Positions 1 through 6,086 of a DNA stretch of 14,872 nucleotides are shown here, piece by piece (position 1 is the first letter of the stretch; every line of letters begins with the position of its first letter). The position numbers and the translations under genes are program-made. The notes under the pieces are model-generated. The model did no database searches, had not been told where the DNA came from, and worked only from the letters and a program-made list of their open reading frames with translations. Source of the DNA: RI-242 sp038246255 (GTDB lineage: Bacteria > Planctomycetota > UBA1135 > GCA-002686595); the NCBI GenBank assembly GCA_038246255.1, contig JBBRWC010000101.1:1-14872 (forward strand), in the 5' to 3' direction.

Positions 1-125
1 CCGGGAGAGCCTCCCCGCGGCCATCGCATGCCCCAACTCCTGCGCCGTAACCTGTCGATTCCGAACGTCGCGGGCCTACCCGAGCGCTGCCACGTCGCCG
101 TTTCGCCGCGGAGCAGCTTGCCACT

Positions 126-485
126 TTGGAGAAGCGCTTTCGCGGCCGGCTCGACGTGTTGCTCGTGCCGTTGGGCGACGGTGCGGGCAGCGCAGGTCGG
201 GCGCTCGCGCATTTGCCGCGCACCACTGCCGGCGCGTTGGAGCTTGCCCATCGCTACGGCGCGTACTCGACCCCCACCGCCGTGCTCCTCGGCGCGGACG
301 GAACGCTGCTCTTCCGCGGCCAGTACAGCTCCAGCAGGTACTGCGTCGACCCCGCGCGCCAGTACGTGCGGCTCGCCCTCGAACGGGTTTTGGGTGAGGC
401 GCAATCCGACGCCGTCGAACTCGCGATGCCGCCGCCGTTTGGATGTCCCTTGCCCGTCTCGACTGCGGAAGCCAGCGCGCCATGA
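126..485 (+). CDS. Thioredoxin-like protein (DUF6436-like), 5' end unclear, probably frameshifted
   Basis: The readable part is about 119 residues. It ends with a block typical of a small thioredoxin-fold family: 'HRYGAYSTPTAVLL', then 'GTLLFRGQYSSSRYC', resembling DUF6436 proteins. The fold suggests a redox or peroxiredoxin-like role, but the family function is not established. The frame is closed by TAA at 48-50. No ATG or GTG follows before the TTG at 126, which has only a distant GGAG at 110-113, so 126 is a default start. Codon third-position bias points to frame 1 for about 28-99 and to this frame afterwards. Joining them gives '..GLPERCHVA' + 'RFAAEQLATLEKRF', which would put a cysteine where such folds carry one. 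This looks like a -1 frameshift or a one-base sequence error near 99. The TGA (483-485) overlaps the ATG of the kinase gene. Confidence 0.55.
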   Translation: MEKRFRGRLDVLLVPLGDGAGSAGRALAHLPRTTAGALELAHRYGAYSTPTAVLLGADGTLLFRGQYSSSRYCVDPARQYVRLALERVLGEAQSDAVELAMPPPFGCPLPVSTAEASAP

Positions 486-2572
486 GCAACGCCGATAGCG
501 CGAAGAATCGCACCCTGGAAGAAATGGCGATGGCGCCGATCTACCGGCGTGGGGACCGGATTCTCGGGTTCGGGGTCGCGTTGCACTTTGCCCTCGGAAT
601 CCTGTTCGGTGCGTTCTACGAAACGTGGTTCCTGTCTCTGACGGTGGCGCCGCTCGCGGCATTGATCTTCGCGGTTCCGCGGGTGCTCGTGCCCGGGAGC
701 CTGACCACGCGGATCTCTGCGGGCATCGCGCTACAGGTTTTCTGCGCGCTGCACATCTACCAGCTCCACGGAATGGCGGAGCAGCACTTTTGGTTCTTCA
801 CGTCGACCACGATCATGGTCCTGTACCAGGATCCGCGCGCCATTCTTCCGGGGGTCGCGTTGATCGTCGTGCAGCACATCCTCTTTGCCATTTTGCACAA
901 CAGCGGCGTTCCGCTGCGCTTCTTCGAAGAGGCCGACGTCGGCGCCTTCAAGCTGACGTTCCATTTTGGCATCGCCCTCGTGCAAGCCGTCGTCGCGGCG
1001 ACCATCGCAGGGCACCTGCGCCAGCGCACCCTGTCCGAGCGCCAGCTCCTCTTTGAAGTGGAAGCGGCGCGTTGCACGGCCGAAGACGCGCTGCGCTCGC
1101 GTGGCCGTTTCCTCGCGAATATGAGCCATGAAATCCGCACGCCCATGAACGGCGTCGAGGGCATGGCGGACCTCTTGCTCGACACAAAACTCGACCGCGA
1201 ACAGCGTGAGTACGCCGAAACGATCCGCTCGTCGTCCCAGGCGCTGCTGTGCGTGCTTGGCGACGTGCTCGATTTTTCGAAAGCCGAAGCGGGGACCATC
1301 CAACTTGAGCGGATGGAGTTTGATCCCGCGCGTGTCGCGAGCGACGTGCTGCGGCTTTTCGCGCCGCGCGCGACGGCGAGCGATGTTCGCATCGACCTGA
1401 ACGTTGCGCCCGCGATGCCGCGCGTGTACCTCGGCGATGCGGGCCGGGTGCGCCAGATTCTCCTGAACCTCGTCGGCAACGGCATCAAATTTGCCCCCGG
1501 CGGCGCGGTAACCGTCCACGTGTCCCAGGTCGAGTGGAACGCCAGAGCCGCCGTGCTTCTTGCAGTCGAGGACACGGGTATCGGCATCGATTCGACGAAG
1601 CTCGCGTCGATCTTCCGCCCCTTCGAACAGGCCGATGGCTCGATCACACGGCGCTTTGGCGGCACGGGCCTCGGCCTCGCGATTGCGCGCGCGCTGTGCG
1701 AACTAATGGGCGGACGGATCGATGTGGAGTCGCAACTCGGTGTGGGGAGCGTCTTCCGGGTTTGGCTCCCGCTCGAATCCGTCGCGCATCCATCGCCTTT
1801 GACCGAGTTCGAAGACCTCGCCGGCCGCACGGTGCGCCTCGAAGGAAATATTCTGCCCAGAACGCGCGAGCTCCTTGCGCATCTGGGGGTCGTCTGCGTC
1901 GAGGGCCGCGCACTATCCGACTCGGGCGCCGTGGAAACCGCCGAAGTGATCGTCGCCGAGGGTGATCCGTGTGTCGCCTGTTCGACAGGCGCTCTGCCGA
2001 TCCTGCGCATCGGCAGTTCCTGCGACGACGGGGACCCGATGGAAGTCGCGAAGGTGCCGGTGCGCTCGATCAACCGGCCCTACCTGCCCGAGGACGTCGC
2101 CCGCGCCTTGCGAGTTTTGCTGCGCGGTCCACTCACCGATTCTTTGCCTGCGCTTCCCACGACACCCGTGCGCGCACGCCAGGCTGGCCTGAATGTCCTG
2201 CTTGTGGACGACCAGCGGGTGAACCGGCGCGTCGGCGAGCGCATGCTGGAGCGGCTCGGGCACCGCGTCGTGCTCGCGAGCGACGGAGAGGGGGCCCTCG
2301 CCGCGCTCGCGCACCAGCACTTCGACGCCGTGGTCCTTGACCTCCAGATGCCGGGCCTCGACGGTTACCAAACCGCGCGCCGCTGGCGCGAGGACGAAGC
2401 GCGCCGCGGCGTCGGACGCACGCCGATCCTCGCGCTGACCGCGGACGTGGTGGCGGGCCAGCGCGAGCGCTGCCTGGAAGCCGGCATGGACGCGTGCCAT
2501 TCGAAGCCGATCACCCTCGACGGCTTGCGGCTCGCGCTCGAGCCCTGGCGCGGCAGCGCGCACGCGGCCTGA
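482..2572 (+). CDS. Hybrid sensor histidine kinase with histidine-rich membrane sensor and C-terminal receiver
   Basis: A 696-residue membrane signalling protein. Residues about 30-170 form several hydrophobic helices with 'HIYQLHGMAEQHF' (His91, His96, His102) and a later 'VVQHILF' (His132). I know this layout from membrane modules of some chemotaxis receptors and GGDEF proteins; its ligand is unknown to me. Next comes HisKA with 'MSHEIRTPMNG' (phospho-acceptor His216), then the ATPase domain with N box 'NLVGNGIKF', G1 'DTGIGI' and G2 'GGTGLGLAIA'. A region of about 100 residues (roughly 448-548) looks like a receiver that lost its aspartates. A complete receiver follows: Asp576/577, Asp620 in 'VLDLQMPG', Lys675 in 'SKP'. 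Signal flow should run His216 to Asp620; no output domain follows, so a partner is expected. I chose the ATG at 482 for its ATGA overlap with the upstream gene. ATG 530 has a better Shine-Dalgarno (GGAAG, 517-521), and ATG 443 is also open. Confidence 0.93.
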   Translation: MSNADSAKNRTLEEMAMAPIYRRGDRILGFGVALHFALGILFGAFYETWFLSLTVAPLAALIFAVPRVLVPGSLTTRISAGIALQVFCALHIYQLHGMAEQHFWFFTSTTIMVLYQDPRAILPGVALIVVQHILFAILHNSGVPLRFFEEADVGAFKLTFHFGIALVQAVVAATIAGHLRQRTLSERQLLFEVEAARCTAEDALRSRGRFLANMSHEIRTPMNGVEGMADLLLDTKLDREQREYAETIRSSSQALLCVLGDVLDFSKAEAGTIQLERMEFDPARVASDVLRLFAPRATASDVRIDLNVAPAMPRVYLGDAGRVRQILLNLVGNGIKFAPGGAVTVHVSQVEWNARAAVLLAVEDTGIGIDSTKLASIFRPFEQADGSITRRFGGTGLGLAIARALCELMGGRIDVESQLGVGSVFRVWLPLESVAHPSPLTEFEDLAGRTVRLEGNILPRTRELLAHLGVVCVEGRALSDSGAVETAEVIVAEGDPCVACSTGALPILRIGSSCDDGDPMEVAKVPVRSINRPYLPEDVARALRVLLRGPLTDSLPALPTTPVRARQAGLNVLLVDDQRVNRRVGERMLERLGHRVVLASDGEGALAALAHQHFDAVVLDLQMPGLDGYQTARRWREDEARRGVGRTPILALTADVVAGQRERCLEAGMDACHSKPITLDGLRLALEPWRGSAHAA

Positions 2573-2697
2573 CTTTCGAAGTCGCCAAGGGCCGCTTCGA
2601 GGTCCGCGGTTGGTCGAGCTTCGAGGCCTACGGCGACACCATCAAGACGTTCAAGTTGCCGCTCAGCCGCAAAGAGCGCGCGCGGCGCTCCTTTTAA
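2573..2697 (+). other. Coding-like open stretch after the kinase, possible gene remnant
   Basis: Right after the kinase stop, another frame is open to TAA at 2695-2697. It reads '..FEVAKGRFEVRGWSSFEAYG' followed by 'DTIKTFKLPLSRKERARRSF'. Almost every codon ends in G or C, as in the real genes around it. No plausible start codon lies inside the stretch. The nearest, GTG at 2494, would overlap the kinase receiver by 79 bases. I do not recognise the peptide. It may be the tail of a lost gene, or a compositional coincidence over the terminator hairpin that shares its 3' end. Confidence 0.25.
2671..2695. terminator. Bidirectional intrinsic terminator between convergent kinase and queF
   Basis: A 6-bp stem GAGCGC/GCGCTC (2674-2679 with 2685-2690) has a 5-nt loop. 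CTTTT follows on the plus strand, and on the minus strand the stem is followed by TTT. It sits between the kinase stop (2572) and the queF stop (2740), the expected place for a shared terminator of convergent genes. The T-runs are short. Confidence 0.5.
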
Positions 2698-2739
2698 GCG
2701 CAACGCTGGCGCCACGGCCTGCGTCGCGCGCTGTCCCGA

Positions 2740-3111
2740 TCAACCCGCCGCGGGCGGCACGGTGCCGTGGCGCACGGTCACCCATGTGTGGATGCCACCG
2801 CGCACGAAGAAGTCGCCCACCACTTCCATCCATAGGGGTTGACAGGCCGCAACGAAGTCGTCGAGCAGGCGGTTCGTCACGTCCTCGTGGAAGTGGCCCT
2901 CGTCGCGGTAGGACCACAGGTAGAGCTTGAGGCTCTTGAGTTCGAGGCACGCTGCGTCGGGCGCGTAGCGGATGCGGATCGTGGCGAAGTCCGGCTGGCC
3001 CGTTTTGGGGCACAGGCAGGTGAACTCCGGCGCTTCGAAGCGGATCTCGAAGGGGCGCCCAAGCCGCGGGTTGGGGAAAGTTTCGAGGGTTTTGGTCGGA
3101 CGGGTTGTCAT
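2740..3111 (-). CDS. queF: NADPH-dependent 7-cyano-7-deazaguanine reductase (preQ0 reductase), type I
   Basis: QueF reduces the nitrile of preQ0 to the aminomethyl group of preQ1, a late free-base step in queuosine tRNA modification. The 123-residue product has the expected motifs. 'LCPKTGQPD' carries nucleophile Cys34 and proton-relay Asp41, seven apart as in Bacillus subtilis QueF. 'ELKSLKLYLWSYRD' is the QueF signature, and 'HFHED' gives His75/Glu76 for substrate binding. It is a short single-domain (unimodal) form. The ATG at 3111 is the only start that leaves the family N-terminus 'ETFPNPRLGRPFEI' intact; no clear ribosome site precedes it. The GT-C-like gene on the same strand ends 37 nt upstream, so the two probably share a transcript. 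No other queuosine gene is in the window. Confidence 0.96.
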   Translation of the reverse strand: MTTRPTKTLETFPNPRLGRPFEIRFEAPEFTCLCPKTGQPDFATIRIRYAPDAACLELKSLKLYLWSYRDEGHFHEDVTNRLLDDFVAACQPLWMEVVGDFFVRGGIHTWVTVRHGTVPPAAG

Positions 3112-3148
3112 GTTTGGCGATCGCAAGCGCGGGTCATGGCCGCCGGGT

Positions 3149-5473
3149 TCATTTGGTTGCGCGTCGGCCGCCGGCCCGTTCGACAGCCCAGCCGTCGACG
3201 CGCCGCTCCAGCTCGAACACCACGGGGCCCGGGCCGCGCTCGAGCGCGTCGCGCACCCAGCGCTCCGCGTCCACCGCCACGAGGGAACCGTCGTCCGCCG
3301 TCCGCACCACGAGTTCGACGTGGCGCCAACTGGCGAGGTCGAGCAGCGCGACGCGCCAGTCGCTGGGCCCGGCGGGCGGAGCCGCGCCGAGGTCGGGGGG
3401 CGCAAAACGCCAGTCGCGGCCAGCGGGTACGGGGACGGGCGCTCCGGCGGGCGACGGCAGGGACGCGAGCAACTCGGCGCGTTCGATCGGCGCACCCAGG
3501 TCATCGAGCTCAATCCGCCCGATGCGCGGGGCAAGGCGCCATCCGAGGTTCGACGAAAGGTCGAACCAACCGACACGCCGTCCACCGGCGTTGAGCCAAA
3601 CCCCGCGCGCCGCGCCAACGAGTTCCCCCGGCACGGCCTCCGCACCCGCGCGGTGCGCAAAACTCCGCTCGCTCCAGCGCACCTGGCCCGGCTCGAGCCC
3701 CGCCACACCCGCGGGCAGGGTCACGCGCAGGGCGCCCACCTTGCGCGGGTCGACGTCGAGGGTCGGCGACGTCGTCGACTGCGACCATTCGCGCGGACCG
3801 ACGCCCGATGGCCCGTCCGGACCGGATGGCCCGTCCGGACCGGATGGCCCACCGAGCCGCACGGATGCGCGGCCGGCTGCACGCGGACGTCCGTCCGGCC
3901 AACCCAACGCCGAGCGTGGGTAGAGCACAACCACGGGCTCTGCTTCCAACGCCGCACCTTCGGGTTGCCGCAGGAGCATCAACAGTCCGGCCCGGGACGT
4001 TTCGCGCACGCGCAGGGCCTCGGTCTCCGCACTGAGGCCAGTGAACACGGGATGCAGCAACCAGGGAAGCCCTGGCCCGAGTGGGTCGAGCCCGCGCACG
4101 TCCCGCGGCGGATCGACGATCAAAAGCGCGGTGTCGCGGCCGTGGAGCTCGCGTGCGGCGTGCACGTCCGTGCGCAGGGATTCCAACGCGAGCGACGCTT
4201 CGGCCCAGGGTTGCGCGTTTGCATTCGCGAGCACCGCGAAGCCAAAACCGACCCCGATCGGCAAGAGCCGGCGGCGGATACCCCCCATCGCCGTCACCGC
4301 CGTTCCCAAGCCACCCGCAGCGACGAAAGCCGCCGGCAACAGCTCGCGCGCGCCCGCGAGGCGCTCCGCATCGACACTGCGGTCGAGTCCAAAGAGCAGC
4401 GCGAAAGCAAACGCCAAAACCCACCAGAGCAGCACGCCGCCCCACAGGCGCGGCGCGGAGCGCGCGGCAAACAAGCTGGGCTGCAGGGCGGCGAGGAGCA
4501 GCACCCCCGCGAGCACGAACCCGAGCACACCCAGAACGCGCGGATTCGCGGGCATCAGCGCGAGGCCGATTTTTTCAGGCAACCACGTGAGCGCGCTCAA
4601 GAGCGCCCCCGCTTCCTGCAAGCGCACGATGCCGAGGGCGACTTCGGGCAAATACGAGTGGCCCGTGACGGAGGCGATCGCGACGCCGTTCAGCGCTGTG
4701 ATGCCAAAAAACACCGCGAAGGTATTGAGCGCCGTCCGCAGCCGTCGCGGCTTGGGCCGGTAGCGGTGCGCCGAAAGTCCCTCGGCAAGCGCGAGCGCGA
4801 ACGGCAGCCCAAACGCCAGCTCGCCGGAAAACGCGGCGAGGAACGCGAGCGCGATCGACGCCAACATCGGCCCGAAGGAGCGCTCCTGCCGCGCACGCAA
4901 GAACAGCGCCCCCGCAAAAGCGCTGAACGCGAGCGCCAAAAGGTCGGCGCGACCTTCGACGCTGGCAACCGTCGCGACGCACGCGGGATGCACCGCGAAC
5001 AGCAGCCCCGCTGCCCAGCCACCCAGTTGGGCCTGCTCGCTGCCGGTCCATGGCAAGAGCAGCCGGCGCACACACAGCCACAACCCGATCGCCGCGGCGA
5101 CGAGCAGCGCCAGGTTTTCGATGCGGTAGGGCGCTGCGCGGGTGAGCTCCCCCTGCCCCGCGGGACCGGTGCCCCACAGCCAGTGGGACGACGCGAGGGA
5201 GAATCCCGCGAGGAACGAACCCTCTGGACCGGCAACACGCAGGACTTCCCGGGCGCCCAACTCAAGGGGCGCACGCGCCGGGTCGCCGAGGCCGGACTGC
5301 TGCGCGCGCGAGCTCGGCTCGCTCGGGAGCTGGGGCAGGTGCCAGCCTCCCGCGCGCGCGAGCCGCTCAAGGTCGCCACCCGTGAAGCCTGCTCGCACGA
5401 GGGGTGCGTACGCCATGGCGAGCCATGCGCACGACACGAGGAGCAAAGCAATGAGGCGCAGCCGCTGCGGCAT
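3149..5473 (-). CDS. Polytopic GT-C-fold membrane protein, TMTC-like, without TPR repeats
   Basis: A 774-residue protein. TM1 (residues about 7-24) is followed by 'FTGGDLERL' (Asp34, Glu36), where GT-C glycosyltransferases keep acidic catalytic residues in the first outer loop. 'LLFAVHPACVATVASVEGRA' at 158-177 closely follows the TMTC-type motif 'LLFALHPVH.EAVA...GRADLL'. About ten hydrophobic segments run to roughly residue 420. The remaining 350 residues are soluble and lack the TPR repeats usual in TMTC proteins. They contain a Gly/Pro-rich linker, 'GPSGPDGPSGPDGPSG', at about 541-556, then a probable beta-rich region. By family it would transfer a sugar from a lipid-linked donor to an exported target, but substrate and activity are inferred and the aspartate motif is minimal. 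ATG 5473 is preferred over the GTG at 5536 because the signal-anchor begins just after it and a TAGGAT hexamer lies 7 nt before. Confidence 0.72.
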   Translation of the reverse strand: MPQRLRLIALLLVSCAWLAMAYAPLVRAGFTGGDLERLARAGGWHLPQLPSEPSSRAQQSGLGDPARAPLELGAREVLRVAGPEGSFLAGFSLASSHWLWGTGPAGQGELTRAAPYRIENLALLVAAAIGLWLCVRRLLLPWTGSEQAQLGGWAAGLLFAVHPACVATVASVEGRADLLALAFSAFAGALFLRARQERSFGPMLASIALAFLAAFSGELAFGLPFALALAEGLSAHRYRPKPRRLRTALNTFAVFFGITALNGVAIASVTGHSYLPEVALGIVRLQEAGALLSALTWLPEKIGLALMPANPRVLGVLGFVLAGVLLLAALQPSLFAARSAPRLWGGVLLWWVLAFAFALLFGLDRSVDAERLAGARELLPAAFVAAGGLGTAVTAMGGIRRRLLPIGVGFGFAVLANANAQPWAEASLALESLRTDVHAARELHGRDTALLIVDPPRDVRGLDPLGPGLPWLLHPVFTGLSAETEALRVRETSRAGLLMLLRQPEGAALEAEPVVVLYPRSALGWPDGRPRAAGRASVRLGGPSGPDGPSGPDGPSGVGPREWSQSTTSPTLDVDPRKVGALRVTLPAGVAGLEPGQVRWSERSFAHRAGAEAVPGELVGAARGVWLNAGGRRVGWFDLSSNLGWRLAPRIGRIELDDLGAPIERAELLASLPSPAGAPVPVPAGRDWRFAPPDLGAAPPAGPSDWRVALLDLASWRHVELVVRTADDGSLVAVDAERWVRDALERGPGPVVFELERRVDGWAVERAGGRRATK
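3807..3850 (-). repeat. 18-bp in-frame tandem repeat encoding a Gly-Pro-rich linker
   Basis: An 18-base unit starting GATGGCCCGTCC occurs perfectly at 3807-3824 and 3825-3842, with an 8-base partial third copy to 3850. Its length is a multiple of three. On the minus strand it encodes repeats of Ser-Gly-Pro-Asp-Gly-Pro inside the soluble half of the GT-C-like protein. It probably arose by slippage and acts as a flexible linker whose copy number can vary without breaking the frame. Confidence 0.85.
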
Positions 5474-5480
5474 GGGGCGG

Positions 5481-5486
5481 ATCCTA
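5481..5486 (-). promoter_or_regulatory. Candidate -10 hexamer (TAGGAT) for leaderless GT-C-like transcript
   Basis: On the minus strand TAGGAT ends 7 nt before the ATG at 5473, with no Shine-Dalgarno between. TANNNT at this distance is the known signature of leaderless genes in actinobacteria and Deinococcus; applying it here is inference. No convincing -35 box is visible. Confidence 0.35.
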
Positions 5487-5633
5487 CCCGCGCGGGCGCC
5501 ATCCCTTCGCCTCTCGGACCCTGCCGCGGCGCGCAAGCCTTGTGTGCGGTCTCGCGCCCTCGACCGGCGTGGTGGGCGCGGCTAAGTTGATCTGTCCGTT
5601 TCCGGCCCGCGCCTCCCCCCCCAGGTAATCCCC

Positions 5634-6086
5634 GTGCTCGAGACCTTCCGCCCTCTCCTTGACGCCGCCCACGGTGTCGACCTCGCCGATCCGGCCGCCG
5701 CCGAGCGCGAGCTGAACCGCCGCCTCGACCCCGCGGGACCCGCGGCCGCCGCGCTAGTCGCAAGCCTTCGAGAGTTGCTCGCAGCCGGTCGGATCGCGGA
5801 GCGGGGGGAACTCCCCGTCAAGTGGGGCCGCGTTGCAAAAGCGAGCGACGCGTCGGCGCATTTTTCGATCGACGTCGTGCACATGAACGGCGCGGGGCCG
5901 CGCCACCGGCACCCCAACGGCGAAATCGACTTTTGCATCCCCCTCGCGGGGCAGCCAACCTTCGATGGACGGCCCGCGGGTTGGGTCGTTTTTGGCCCCG
6001 ACTCCACCCATGTGCCCACGGTCGCAGGTGGCGAAATGCTGATCGTCTACCTGCTGCCCGCGGGTGCGATGGAGTTCCTCGGATGA
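5634..6086 (+). CDS. DUF4863 family protein (4-hydroxylaminobenzoate lyase-like, cupin-type)
   Basis: A 150-residue cytosolic protein with a helical N-terminus and a small cupin-like C-terminal half. Hallmarks are 'KWGRVAKA', then 'FSIDVVHM', then 'HRHPNGEID' (His91, His93, Glu97), a likely metal or substrate site. 'PAGWVVFGPDSTHVPTV' (His126) and 'LIVYLLPAG' close the domain. I recognise this as the DUF4863 family, whose characterised member PnbB converts 4-hydroxylaminobenzoate to protocatechuate with release of ammonia. No nitroreductase or protocatechuate gene is nearby, so that reaction is only a family-based suggestion. GTG 5634 is chosen because AGG (5623-5625) lies about 8 nt upstream and the family N-terminus begins there. 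The TGA overlaps the next gene's ATG, so the two are probably translated together. Confidence 0.8.
   Translation: MLETFRPLLDAAHGVDLADPAAAERELNRRLDPAGPAAAALVASLRELLAAGRIAERGELPVKWGRVAKASDASAHFSIDVVHMNGAGPRHRHPNGEIDFCIPLAGQPTFDGRPAGWVVFGPDSTHVPTVAGGEMLIVYLLPAGAMEFLG

Noticed and set aside
757..2073. 438-codon minus-strand open frame across the kinase
   Set aside because: It lies opposite HisKA and ATPase motifs that are clearly encoded on the plus strand; its own peptide is low-complexity Ser/Arg/Ala without a recognisable domain.
3112..3708. Longer 322-codon version of the queF frame
   Set aside because: The extra N-terminal part lies over the coding end of the GT-C-like gene in another frame and has no QueF similarity; known type I QueF proteins are short.
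3807..3850. True collagen-like protein
   Set aside because: Only about five Gly-Pro-type triplets are present inside a membrane protein; this is a linker, not a triple-helix domain.
2972..5590. 872-codon plus-strand open frame opposite the GT-C-like gene
   Set aside because: It is rich in Arg, Gln and Glu with no domain or hydrophobic segment. The opposite strand encodes a coherent multi-spanning membrane protein and queF, so this is an antisense shadow caused by high GC.
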